Below are positions 15,499 through 24,547 of a DNA stretch of 64,000 nucleotides, piece by piece. The notes under the pieces are model-generated. The model did no database searches, was not told the DNA's origin, and saw only the letters and a list, made by a program, of their open reading frames with translations. How positions within the stretch are numbered: the first letter of the stretch is position 1; every line of letters starts with the position of its first letter. The stretch spans positions 1-64,000 of the forward strand of contig JAEZUI010000018.1 in the NCBI GenBank assembly GCA_023421115.1, read 5' to 3'. A program made the translations under genes and the position numbers. Origin of the DNA: Bacillota bacterium. Lineage in GTDB: Bacteria; Bacillota; Clostridia; Acetivibrionales; Acetivibrionaceae.

Positions 15499-18400
15499 TT
15501 ATACTTCCCCAAGAGCTTTAATTATCGAATCACAAAGTGCTTGCGCTGCTTTTTGCCTAAACTCTTCCGACTTAAGATTTGCAAGATCCCCGCTATTTGT
15601 CATAAAAGCAATCTCTGCTAATATTGCAGGCATTTTTGTGGCTTTTAGCACAACCAGATTTGGTCTTTCAATAATTCCTCGGTTTTGTGTTCCAAGCGCA
15701 TTTACAAGGTCCGCCTGTGCAATCTGTGCAAACCTCTTGCCGTTAAAACCTGAACTGCTTGTCACTATAGGATAATACAAGGTCTCAGTACCTTTGTATT
15801 TTGCATAATAAGCATTGTTATGAATACTTACAAATAATGTTGCTTTCATATCGTTTGCAATATATGCTCTTTCATAAAGACCTACATAAATATCCTCTTC
15901 TCTTGTCATATAAGTTTTTATATTCTTGCTCTTAAGCAGAGCATTTAACCTTTTGGCTATATCAAGATTCAAATCTTTCTCATAAACTCCACCATGGGTT
16001 GCCCCTGGATCACTGCCTCCATGACCCGGATCTATTACTACAAGTTGCTCTTTCGGTAAAGCCTCTTTAAAAAGGGTTATTGTTGTATCATTTTCCGATT
16101 CTCTTGTAATAATTTCATAATTAAACTGTTCTTTTGTATTGAAGGTCAAAATTGTCTGATTAGTTTCAGCATTATTTGTTATTTTAACATTATTAACTTT
16201 GCTATCATTTATATTCATTGTGCCAAATCCTAAATCAGCAAGTTCACTTGGAAACGTTACCGTATATTTTCGTCCCTCTAGCTCATACTCACCCTTGTAA
16301 AATCGTTTTAAGTCTTCTCCACCCTCTGTAAGTTTAGCTCCTTTTAAAGTAAAGTATACTCTGTCTCCTTGATTACTGTATTCAATATTTCTATAGGAAG
16401 CCTTTCTCATAACAAGTACTATATTCTCGTCCGACTTTTCCGACTCAAATTCGGTTTGTCCGATTGTATCAATAACTATTCTTGCTGTAGTTTTTTCAAA
16501 CTGTGCAGATCTTATAGAACTGATATTGCTGCTGCTTACATTTATTTTTTGTTCCTTACCTGCCTCGAAATTAGGTATATCAATAATAACTCTGTCCGGC
16601 CCGGTAAGTTTCCACAAATTATAATCCTTAATATCCTTTGCTAAAATTGTTATCCTATCAACACCATCTATGAAATTATGGTTGATTTTTATAGATTCTT
16701 TACTTTCATTATCTTCAGCATTTGTTGGCGTAACTGTTGCGTCTACTGTCGGTTTTGGTGTTACTATCATCGTAGCAGTTGCACTTACTGTCGGTTTCGG
16801 TGTTACTATTATTGTAGCAGTTGCACTTACCGTTGGTTTTGGCGTTACAACCACTGTTGGCATTGCCGTCGCTGTTGGTTTTGCCGTCGCAATCACTGTT
16901 TGAGTCGGAGTGAGTGTTGATGTTGGTGTCGGAGTAATTATAGGCGTCGATTTTGCTGGAGATTCTTTGCTGCCAACAGGTTGGTCATCAACTTGGGTAA
17001 CATCCTCATCAACACTTGGAATTACATTTATTACAAGAGCTTGCTCTTCTTCTGCCACAACATACTGGCATTGTCCTTTTAACTGGATAATAACTCTAGA
17101 TGATGAACTATTCACTCCAGCATACCTTATATTTTCTATATGGTTGCTTTTAACATCTATACTTTGTTCTGCAGCCGCTGCGGTTGTATTAGGAAAATCA
17201 ACAACAATCCTATTTTGATCTAACTGTTTTATAATATTGTATCCAGAGTAATCTTTCAAAAACATTGCAACTGTTTCATGAGCTCCCTGAGCTTTATAAC
17301 TAACACTCAGATTACCTTTTCCCGTAACTTCGTCCCTGTCGGAATCACTTCTTGATGCATTAAAAGTAATCAATTCTATATTTTTTGAAATATACGCCAC
17401 AAGCGTACCATTACTTTCAACCAACTTATATTCAAGGTCTCCCTTTGTATCTATAACCAATCTAGAGCCACTTGTATCTTTTGCCGCATATCTGACCGAC
17501 TTAATCATCGCACTGTCAATAATCAATGTCTTCTGCTCATTTAGACAAATTGCTTTAGGGATGTCAATTACTATTCTGTTCGGCTCGGGAAGTTCAAACG
17601 CTTCAAAACCTTCATAGTCCTTTACTCCAATTACTATTGCCTCATAAACCGAATTGTCAATGTGTTTAACACTCAAATTGTTATCCGCCGGTCTGATAAT
17701 TCCATCTATAGGCTTCTGTACTTCATTCATACCAGAACTTATCGAAGGTCCTTTCTTCTGTAAGTTTAACAATAATTGATTTTTTGTTTCAGTCACCTGA
17801 TATTGAGGCTGACCTTCCAAATCCAAAACCACTCGAGCCATATCACCTTCAAATTGACTGCATCTAATAGATTTCAGAATTTCTTCATTTATAGGAATAT
17901 TTTGTTTATTACTTATCAGCTTTGTGTTTGTAAAATCAACTACTATACGGTCCGGTGAAGGCAATCTCATAATTCTATAGTTTTGGAATCTATCGAGATC
18001 TATAGCAACACTCTGATCACTCTTCCCCTTTATATACTTTATGTCGTTCAGGCTTGCAAATTGCGAATCCTTTTTGCTGCTAATGGTAATTTCACCCTTA
18101 TCGGCATGCCATCCCACTTCCATCTTTAACTGCTCCCCTACAAAACGTAAAGGTACCATTGTACGGTCATTAATAATCTTTGCAGGTACTTCCATTTTAA
18201 CCTTGTTGCCGTTTATAAGGGCATTATCATCATTTATTTTAAGCTCAACTTGATTACCGATATATGAAACGGAGACTTTTTTGTTTTTTGCATCCCAAGC
18301 AACTTCAGCTCCTAATTTTTCAAAAATCGCTCTGACTGGAACCAGTGAACGGTCATTGATTATGATAGGGGGAATATCAGAAGTTACAAGCTCATTATTC

Positions 18401-18537
18401 ACATACAGCTTGTATATATTTCCTGTATACTTTTTAGTCACACCATCATATGTAAGCGTTATACCCTGTGCATATGTTGTAACACAAGTCAGGGTAAAGG
18501 TAATTAACATTAAATAGATGCAAAACATTTTTTTCAT
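15499..18537 (-). CDS. Exported N-acetylmuramoyl-L-alanine amidase with copper-amine-oxidase and AMIN domains
   Basis: The 1012-residue cell-wall hydrolase starts at ATG 18537 after GAGGTGG; a GTG nine bases earlier lies in the ribosome-binding site. In order it has a signal peptide (1-25), a copper amine oxidase N-domain (about 40-150, twice INDR.xVP.R), three AMIN domains ending in RIVVDF/RIVIDI motifs, and a Pro/Thr linker made of VTPKPTVSATAT repeats. A fourth AMIN domain (DRVIIDIP) and a C-terminal Amidase_3 follow. The amidase keeps DPGHGG, the EKDLNL Glu, SIHNN and the catalytic Glu in AEIAFMTN, so it should be active. AMIN domains normally target septal peptidoglycan. A terminator follows. 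Confidence 0.92.
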   Translation of the reverse strand: MKKMFCIYLMLITFTLTCVTTYAQGITLTYDGVTKKYTGNIYKLYVNNELVTSDIPPIIINDRSLVPVRAIFEKLGAEVAWDAKNKKVSVSYIGNQVELKINDDNALINGNKVKMEVPAKIINDRTMVPLRFVGEQLKMEVGWHADKGEITISSKKDSQFASLNDIKYIKGKSDQSVAIDLDRFQNYRIMRLPSPDRIVVDFTNTKLISNKQNIPINEEILKSIRCSQFEGDMARVVLDLEGQPQYQVTETKNQLLLNLQKKGPSISSGMNEVQKPIDGIIRPADNNLSVKHIDNSVYEAIVIGVKDYEGFEAFELPEPNRIVIDIPKAICLNEQKTLIIDSAMIKSVRYAAKDTSGSRLVIDTKGDLEYKLVESNGTLVAYISKNIELITFNASRSDSDRDEVTGKGNLSVSYKAQGAHETVAMFLKDYSGYNIIKQLDQNRIVVDFPNTTAAAAEQSIDVKSNHIENIRYAGVNSSSSRVIIQLKGQCQYVVAEEEQALVINVIPSVDEDVTQVDDQPVGSKESPAKSTPIITPTPTSTLTPTQTVIATAKPTATAMPTVVVTPKPTVSATATIIVTPKPTVSATATMIVTPKPTVDATVTPTNAEDNESKESIKINHNFIDGVDRITILAKDIKDYNLWKLTGPDRVIIDIPNFEAGKEQKINVSSSNISSIRSAQFEKTTARIVIDTIGQTEFESEKSDENIVLVMRKASYRNIEYSNQGDRVYFTLKGAKLTEGGEDLKRFYKGEYELEGRKYTVTFPSELADLGFGTMNINDSKVNNVKITNNAETNQTILTFNTKEQFNYEIITRESENDTTITLFKEALPKEQLVVIDPGHGGSDPGATHGGVYEKDLNLDIAKRLNALLKSKNIKTYMTREEDIYVGLYERAYIANDMKATLFVSIHNNAYYAKYKGTETLYYPIVTSSSGFNGKRFAQIAQADLVNALGTQNRGIIERPNLVVLKATKMPAILAEIAFMTNSGDLANLKSEEFRQKAAQALCDSIIKALGEV
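16745..16870 (-). repeat. 42-bp tandem repeat in the amidase linker
   Basis: Three 42-bp units start at 16745, 16787 and 16829. The first two differ at few positions and the third is diverged. They encode the 14-residue VTPKPTVSATAT.I linker repeats. Such in-frame repeats can change number by slippage or recombination and so alter linker length. Confidence 0.8.
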
Positions 18538-18785
18538 AAAAGCCACCTCTTAAAATTTCTCTTTAGTAAAATTATATTTGCTAGAAAAAACCCATTTTCT
18601 GACCTAATGCTTCTCTAATAGTATTGTTCGACAAATACTTTGATTTTCCTGTCGCAATAAGTAAAAAGTAACAATATTGTAATATGCAATTTTTGTTTAT
18701 TATATATTAAATAGCATTTTTTTACAATATAATATTTTTGCTTACGTTTTTATTATATTTAGCTAGCAAATAAGACGCATATTGT

Positions 18786-20462
18786 TTATATTCCATTTAG
18801 TACAGCAATAATACCATCATGTAAAGCCTCTGCTGCTTTATTACAAAATTTTTCTGACGTAAGCATTTTCCGATCGAATTCATTTGTAATATAAGCAGGG
18901 GAAATATAAACTACAGGCATCTTCAAAGCATCATATTTTAAGCTTTTAGACATTGCAGCTATCATCCCGTTTTGTTCCCCAAACTCTTCTGCCATCGCCT
19001 TATATATCAGTTGAGCGGCTTTTTGACCAGTAATTCCATAGCTTGAATCATCATCAGAAGAGTTATATTCTATAGATATACCCTTCATTGAATCATCATG
19101 ACTTGCTTCAGAGTGTATACTAACTAACATGAAGGCATTTAGATCTATAGCAGACTGCATTCTATCTTTCAAAGACACTTCGCGGTCTTCATCCCGGGTC
19201 AATTTTACTTGGAATCCCGATTGTTCAAGAATTTCTTTAAGTAATAGTGAAATTTTAAGGTTCAAATCTTTTTCAACTATGTTTATACCATCGTTGTCTG
19301 TATAGATTGCTCCTGTGTCTTTTCCGCCATGACCAGGATCGATAAGTACTATTTTATCCTGATTAGTATTTTGCTCAGAGTGAGTCTGACCTAATGTAGT
19401 TTGGCTGGTTTCGTATATGATATTGCGATTATTTCCAGAATAGGCCGTAGTACTATTGCACCCTGTAATCCCAAGCGTCATTCCTATTCCAATTGTTGCA
19501 AAAATGGACATGCAAACAATAGCAATTCCTGATTTCTTTTTCTTTGAATCCATAATTGAAATAATGCGGTTTTTCATACTTCTTTTACCTCCATAAAAAT
19601 TAGTAGACAGTACTGTTTTTAGTTTAGCTTCGCTTCTAGATGCATTAATTATGGTCTCTCCATATTGCTTTCGTTGTCTAAAACTTGCTCCTTCCAAAAC
19701 AGCTTCGTCACATGAGATTTCACATTGTCTTGAAATAACCATGGCCATGATATACACAACCGGATTGAACCAATGCAAGCCAATTGAAACGAGAACTAAT
19801 AATTTGAACCACAAATCTTTTCTCTTTAAATGAACCAGCTCATGCCTTAGTATTAGAGTTAAATCATTCGAAGTTATTTGCGTAGCCGGCAATAAAATAA
19901 CATGTTTGAAAAATCCAATCAACATTGAACTTGTAATACAGGAACACACCTTTACATCTACTTGATCGGATATCCCCATTTCCTTCTTTAACTTCTGCAA
20001 AGTACCAGTCACTTGCCGATTTGTGATATCCTCGCTCCACCTGTTCACCATACTTATAAAACGTCGGTGCCTTATAGTATGATAAGTAATGACTCCAAAT
20101 GCACCTAAAACCCATATTAAAATTGCCAATTGATACCATGAGATTGCAGTTGAATTTTGCGTTCCCATGGTGGAATCAACAGATTCATATGAACTTGTTT
20201 TTGTATTGTCTTGGACAATATATTCAATTTCATTATTTTGCAAAACTGTCGTTTGAGGTACTGGTACATCAATCTGAATGAATGCAGTATCAATGTGTGG
20301 TCTAAATGGAAAAATCAAGCCTATTACAATCACCAGCCATGCGTAATATCGCCATTTCGCAGCATACTTTTTTTTAAGTATAGGGGTAATGGCAATAAAC
20401 ACGAGTATTATCAGCGACATAGAAATGGAGCAATTGAGCAATACAGTTAAAAAATTTTGCAT
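18786..20462 (-). CDS. BlaR1-type M56 membrane metalloprotease fused to a degenerate amidase domain
   Basis: The roughly 558-residue protein has four or more membrane segments in its first 330 residues and the M56 gluzincin motif HELVH (about 207-211) with CEISCDEAVL (about 246-255), as in BlaR1/MecR1. After the last membrane segment (about 311-333), where BlaR1 has a penicillin-binding domain, lies an Amidase_3 domain (about 370-557). It keeps the zinc ligands in DPGHGGKDTGA, VEKDLNL and SIHSEA. The catalytic Glu position reads VVYISPAYITN, with Ser in place of Glu. It follows blaI by one base. I infer it senses wall fragments and cleaves BlaI. Confidence 0.85.
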   Translation of the reverse strand: MQNFLTVLLNCSISMSLIILVFIAITPILKKKYAAKWRYYAWLVIVIGLIFPFRPHIDTAFIQIDVPVPQTTVLQNNEIEYIVQDNTKTSSYESVDSTMGTQNSTAISWYQLAILIWVLGAFGVITYHTIRHRRFISMVNRWSEDITNRQVTGTLQKLKKEMGISDQVDVKVCSCITSSMLIGFFKHVILLPATQITSNDLTLILRHELVHLKRKDLWFKLLVLVSIGLHWFNPVVYIMAMVISRQCEISCDEAVLEGASFRQRKQYGETIINASRSEAKLKTVLSTNFYGGKRSMKNRIISIMDSKKKKSGIAIVCMSIFATIGIGMTLGITGCNSTTAYSGNNRNIIYETSQTTLGQTHSEQNTNQDKIVLIDPGHGGKDTGAIYTDNDGINIVEKDLNLKISLLLKEILEQSGFQVKLTRDEDREVSLKDRMQSAIDLNAFMLVSIHSEASHDDSMKGISIEYNSSDDDSSYGITGQKAAQLIYKAMAEEFGEQNGMIAAMSKSLKYDALKMPVVYISPAYITNEFDRKMLTSEKFCNKAAEALHDGIIAVLNGI

Positions 20463-20463
20463 G

Positions 20464-20841
20464 TCAATCCCTCCGTTCTTTCACCCACTTCAGCAATTCC
20501 TCAATATCGTCATTACTGAGATGTTTTTCGTTATAAAGGGTATTCACAAGGTTGAGAAATGAGTTTTTGTGATACTGTCTCATAAAATTTACTGTTTCAA
20601 ACTTGAGGTATTCATCCCTTGATATAAGAGGAAAATATGTACGCTCCTTTCCTTTCTTCTCAGTTTTTAAAAACCCTCGCTTTACCAGACGAAGCATTAG
20701 CGAAATAACAGTAGGTGCTTTCCAGTTTCTTTCATTACCTAACTGTTCCATAATTAAACCGGTAGTAATAGGGGGCTCGTTTGCCCATACCACCTTCATA
20801 ATTTCAAACTCAGTATCCGGAAGTTTCTTTATGCTACTCAT
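20464..20841 (-). CDS. BlaI/MecI-family transcriptional repressor
   Basis: The 125-residue winged-helix repressor (LPDTEFEIMKVVWANEPPITTGLIMEQL, then WKAPTVISLMLRLVKRGFLKTEKKGKERTYFPLI) matches BlaI in length and pattern. The C-terminal dimerisation half contains the region where BlaI is cut by its protease. ATG 20841 is chosen because AAAAAGGAG lies 9 bases upstream; the longer frame would begin at a TTG inside the operator. It is the first gene of a two-gene operon with the M56-amidase sensor and very likely represses itself through the inverted repeat just upstream. Confidence 0.92.
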   Translation of the reverse strand: MSSIKKLPDTEFEIMKVVWANEPPITTGLIMEQLGNERNWKAPTVISLMLRLVKRGFLKTEKKGKERTYFPLISRDEYLKFETVNFMRQYHKNSFLNLVNTLYNEKHLSNDDIEELLKWVKERRD

Positions 20842-20859
20842 AAAAATCGTCTCCTTTTT

Positions 20860-20908
20860 AGGCAATTGTCTATAATAATATTATACAATTGCCTAAAATA
20901 CAAGTCAA
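20860..20908 (-). promoter_or_regulatory. BlaI operon promoter with overlapping operator
   Basis: Leftward -35 TTGACT (20903-20908), 17-base spacer and -10 TATAAT (20880-20885) form a near-consensus promoter. The arms AGGCAATTGT (20860-20869) and ACAATTGCCT (20885-20894) form a perfect 10-bp inverted repeat covering the -10 and start site. A further ACAATTGT lies at 20930-20937 upstream. The ACAATTG core resembles the TACA..TGTA half-sites of Bla operators. Confidence 0.75.
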
Positions 20909-21105
20909 TAGTTTAAGTGCTATTTTTTACAATTGTCAAAAACGATTCTTCTGGAAATATTACAAAGAACTTATATTAAGACATGCAGATGTACAATTTA
21001 ACTAAAAAACTAGATTTACATTAGTATTTAGTTTGAAAATAATAAAATCTCAGAGTATGCTTATACCCCAAGATTTTAGGACATTTATATAAAGATCTGA
21101 ATAAA

Positions 21106-22206
21106 CTACAATGTAATTCCAACAGCATTAACTAAAAAATTCAACTTTTCACTATTAAGATTTCTGTTTATGTCAATTCCATCAATGTCAAGCAAGCCTA
21201 CAGGATATACCGGAATTTGAAGTGTCTGCTCCATATAATCACTCAAACCCTTAAGCAGAGACCCTCCACCAATTATAAATATCTTACCTACCTTGACACC
21301 GTAACAACGTGCTTCATAAAAAGTCAAACACATATATATCTGATTAATTAACCTATCAACCATATCCTTTAATGTTTTATGTACTTTTATATGTTCTTCA
21401 GCTGCCTCATAGGAAGGTGGTGCTGTTATGCCGTACATTTTTTTGAGTCTCTCTGAGTCTATTATGGACTTCTTAGCAACAGCTGCTATAGCCTCATCCA
21501 TATTTGAACTTCCGGTAAGTATGACTTTATTAAACTCTAAGATTCTATTGCGTAATATATTGATTATTGTAGTCTCAGAGCCAAAATCTATAACAGCGAA
21601 AGCATCCTTGTTTAAACCCTGATTAGGGTTTACGTATTTAACATGGTCTATACTGACTTTAATATCCCTATTAAAAAACTTTGCTGTACTATTAGCCGGT
21701 ATATCAACCGAAATAGGCTTTAACCCCAACTCAAAAAGTACGTCTATGTAACTGTTGATTATGTTCTTCCTAACTGCTGTCACAAATATTTTAAGTTTAT
21801 CTTCACCATTTTCTTTTAGTTCCTGCAATACCTTGTAATCGATTTTGTGTTCTTCTAAGTTTATAGGCATATTCTTGATAATGGCGCTCTTGACTACTGA
21901 ATCAATATCTTGGTCTCCAACCTTTTCAACAAGAAAAACCCTAGATATAATACTAGTACCCGACATAACAATCTTCGACTTTTTTACTTTCATATTATTT
22001 TCTCGAATTATCCTGCTTATTTCACTTGAGACAGCGTCAATATTTTTTATGACACCATTTTTTATACAGTTTAGCGGAGTAGAAGCAATACCAAAATTTT
22101 TGATATAAACTTCATTGCTTCGATTAACTGCGACCTCAACAACTTTAATATTCCTAAAGCCTACATCAATGCTTAGATAATTGTTCTTCATAAATGGAAA
22201 CAGCAT
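21106..22206 (-). CDS. pilM: Type IV pilus assembly protein PilM (actin-like ATPase)
   Basis: The 366-residue protein has the FtsA/PilM fold: MKNNYLSIDVGFRNIKVVEV (phosphate 1), AVIDFGSETTIINIL (phosphate 2) and IFIIGGGSLLKGL (adenosine motif). PilM acts at the cytoplasmic face and recruits the inner-membrane alignment complex PilN/PilO. ATG 22206 follows GGGAG by 9 bases; MKNNY at 22191 is an alternative. No other pilus genes are nearby, so it is an orphan here. Its upstream region carries one copy of the target duplication made by the IS insertion. Confidence 0.85.
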   Translation of the reverse strand: MLFPFMKNNYLSIDVGFRNIKVVEVAVNRSNEVYIKNFGIASTPLNCIKNGVIKNIDAVSSEISRIIRENNMKVKKSKIVMSGTSIISRVFLVEKVGDQDIDSVVKSAIIKNMPINLEEHKIDYKVLQELKENGEDKLKIFVTAVRKNIINSYIDVLFELGLKPISVDIPANSTAKFFNRDIKVSIDHVKYVNPNQGLNKDAFAVIDFGSETTIINILRNRILEFNKVILTGSSNMDEAIAAVAKKSIIDSERLKKMYGITAPPSYEAAEEHIKVHKTLKDMVDRLINQIYMCLTFYEARCYGVKVGKIFIIGGGSLLKGLSDYMEQTLQIPVYPVGLLDIDGIDINRNLNSEKLNFLVNAVGITL

Positions 22207-22262
22207 ACATTTTAACTCCCTTATCCATAATCAAACAGTATAAAAAGTTTATAATCTCCCAC

Positions 22263-22341
22263 ATATAAAGTATCACACATTTGGAAAAAAATCAATAATT
22301 TTCGTAGTGTTTGATTGCGAATTAAAAAAGTTTATGTTATT
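22263..22341. repeat. Target site duplication, left copy (79 bp)
   Basis: This 79-bp sequence, starting ATATAAAGTATCACAC, is repeated perfectly at 24321-24399, on the far side of the IS. The bases just outside each copy differ, so the edges are exact. Long, variable target duplications are reported for IS1634-family elements. Confidence 0.95.
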
Positions 22342-22387
22342 CCCTAGTTTGACAGAACACATGTTTACAATCAAAAGTGACACCTGC

Positions 22388-22418
22388 AAAATAAGCCGAG
22401 TACAGGCTTTATTTTTTT
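22388..22418 (+). terminator. Terminator-like hairpin inside the IS left end
   Basis: AAGCC and GGCTT arms flank a 7-base loop with an A-run before and seven Ts after. It reads toward the transposase and would block transcription entering the IS from the left. Confidence 0.55.
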
Positions 22419-22510
22419 GTCAATATTAATACAAAATTTACTAGCGTGTTATGACGTGTTGTGGTATAATGTATTTGTTTCATATTCTTAACGAAAGAAG
22501 AGATTATGCC

Positions 22511-24235
22511 ATGTATCTAAAAAAAAGTACTCGTAAAAATACTGGAAGAACTCAATTGTCAATTGTTCATAACTTTTGGGATAGTGTTAATAAAAAATCC
22601 AGAACAAGAACCGTTAAAACATTAGGTTACCTTGATGAGTTAAAAAAGGATTACGAAGATCCTATTTCTCATTTTGAGGCCGTTGTGGCTCAAATGAATG
22701 AAGAACATAAAAAGGAAAACTCCCCAGAAGTCTTAACAATAGATTTGAAGGAGGAAATTAATACAAGCCAAGCAAACAGAAAAAACTTTGGCTACGGGGC
22801 TTTCAGCAAAATCTATCACGAGCTTGAGATTGATGACTTTTTTAATAATAGACAGAGAAGTCTCGATGTTGGCTACAGTTTAAACAACATCGTGAAACTA
22901 TTGGTGTTCTCAAGGATTATAAATCCATGCTCAAAGAAGAAAACATTTGAAAGTAAGGAGTTGTTTTTTGAAAACTCAAACTTCTCACTAGTCGATATAT
23001 ATAGGGCACTAAGCCATATCAATAAATTCAAAGATGCTCTGCAACTCTTTATTTACGAGCATATTACGCAGCAATACGGCAGAAATACCAATATTGTTTA
23101 TTACGATGTTACCAACTACTATTTTGAAATTGATGATCAAGATAATCTTAGGCGAAAAGGAGTATCAAAAGAACACCGAAAAGATCCAATTGTTCAAATG
23201 GGATTATTAATGGATACTCTTGGAATCCCAATTGCCTATAAATTATTCAGCGGAAATGAAAATGATTGTACAACATTAATTCCGGTATTAAAAGAAATAA
23301 GGAGAAATTTTAATCTCGGCAGGCTTGTTATTGTTGCAGACAAAGGACTTAATACCTCAAATAATATATATTACAACACAAAAAGAAGAAACGGATATAT
23401 TTTCAGTCAAAGTGTCAGAAAAGCAAATAAAGAACTAAAAAAATATGTACTTGATGAAAAAGGATATGAGTGGATTGGAGAGGACTACAAAAGAAAATCA
23501 AGATTATATCCACGTGAAATTGAAGTTGATGAAAACGGCAAAAAGATAGCAGTAAAAGTTGACGAAAAGCAAGTGATTTTCTATAGCAGAGATTATGATA
23601 AAAGAGCAAAAGCTGAGAGAGAGGCTACGATTAGGAAGGCTCGAGAATTTATTAAGTCACCTTCAAAGTATAATAATGCTATTTCTTACGGAGCTGCCAA
23701 ATACATTAAAAATCTTAAGATAGATAAAGAAACAGGTGAAATAGTTGATAAAAAAGTCATTTTAGAATTCGATGAAAAAAAACTTAAAGAGGAAGAGAAG
23801 TATGATGGTTATTATGCAATTGTAACCAGCGAATGGAAAGAATCTGATGATAGAATCATTGAGATATATAGAGGATTGTGGAAAATTGAAGAATCCTTTA
23901 AAATAACCAAAAGCGACCTAGAAGCAAGACCAGTTTATGTTTCCAGGGAAGATAGGATTCAATCTCACTTTCTGATATGCTTTATTTCTCTTGTAATAAC
24001 TCGACTTCTTCAACATAGATTGGAAAACAAATATTGCGTTACAAAAATAATTGAAAGTCTTAGAAAAGTTTCTTGCTCGAACGTTAAAGAAAATCTATTT
24101 CTATTTGATTATCGAGATGAGGTAACTGATGCTATTGGAGAGGCTCTTGGAATTGATTTTACTAAGAAATTCATGAAATTGGGTGAAATTAAAAAAATTT
24201 TAGGAGAGGTAAAAAAAGGACAAATCACGCTATGA
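22511..24235 (+). CDS. IS1634-family DDE transposase
   Basis: The 574-residue protein (from MYLKKSTRKNTGR) matches IS1634/IS4-type transposases. YYDVTNYYFE carries the first Asp, LGRLVIVADKGL the second, and the YREK-like segment IIEIYRGLWKIEESFKITKSDLEARPVYV the Glu. The start at 22511 is preferred because family proteins open with this motif; an in-frame ATG at 22451 would add 20 residues of doubtful sequence. The frame is intact and both IS ends are present, so the element is probably still mobile. It reads against the flanking host genes. Confidence 0.93.
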   Translation: MYLKKSTRKNTGRTQLSIVHNFWDSVNKKSRTRTVKTLGYLDELKKDYEDPISHFEAVVAQMNEEHKKENSPEVLTIDLKEEINTSQANRKNFGYGAFSKIYHELEIDDFFNNRQRSLDVGYSLNNIVKLLVFSRIINPCSKKKTFESKELFFENSNFSLVDIYRALSHINKFKDALQLFIYEHITQQYGRNTNIVYYDVTNYYFEIDDQDNLRRKGVSKEHRKDPIVQMGLLMDTLGIPIAYKLFSGNENDCTTLIPVLKEIRRNFNLGRLVIVADKGLNTSNNIYYNTKRRNGYIFSQSVRKANKELKKYVLDEKGYEWIGEDYKRKSRLYPREIEVDENGKKIAVKVDEKQVIFYSRDYDKRAKAEREATIRKAREFIKSPSKYNNAISYGAAKYIKNLKIDKETGEIVDKKVILEFDEKKLKEEEKYDGYYAIVTSEWKESDDRIIEIYRGLWKIEESFKITKSDLEARPVYVSREDRIQSHFLICFISLVITRLLQHRLENKYCVTKIIESLRKVSCSNVKENLFLFDYRDEVTDAIGEALGIDFTKKFMKLGEIKKILGEVKKGQITL

Positions 24236-24251
24236 ACATTTGCAAAAATTC

Positions 24252-24296
24252 AAAAGCCCAAACCATTTGTTCTCAAGATGGCATGGGCTCTTTTTA
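24252..24296 (+). terminator. Terminator after the transposase
   Basis: AGCCCA and TGGGCT arms follow the transposase stop by about 20 bases, with TCTTTTT after the stem. Confidence 0.65.
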
Positions 24297-24320
24297 CAAT
24301 ATTTAGGTGTCAAACTCAGG

Positions 24321-24399
24321 ATATAAAGTATCACACATTTGGAAAAAAATCAATAATTTTCGTAGTGTTTGATTGCGAATTAAAAAAGTTTATGTTATT
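24321..24399. repeat. Target site duplication, right copy (79 bp)
   Basis: Identical over 79 bases to 22263-22341. Removing the IS and one copy would restore an ordinary pilM-ruvB intergenic region. Confidence 0.95.
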
Positions 24400-24547
24400 G
24401 TGTGGTAATATCTCTCTAACCCTTATTTATTTAGACATTTCAAGACTTAGAATCTCAAGAGCAGAACAAAAAAACAGGGTATCATTAGCATTTTATGTAA
24501 ATCTGCTCATTGTAATACTAACTCCTTCAGAACAAAATACGAAGTTC

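Larger units (their letters stand above)
22342..24320 (+). mobile_element. IS1634-family insertion sequence (1979 bp, complete)
   Basis: The element starts CCCTAGTTTGACA and ends with the inverse of CCTGAGTTTGACA (11 of 13 matches), the terminal inverted repeats. It has a single intact transposase gene and is bracketed by a perfect 79-bp direct repeat. Terminator-like hairpins lie just inside each end (22388-22418 and 24252-24296), which would limit read-through. It sits between pilM and ruvB and breaks no recognisable gene. Confidence 0.93.
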
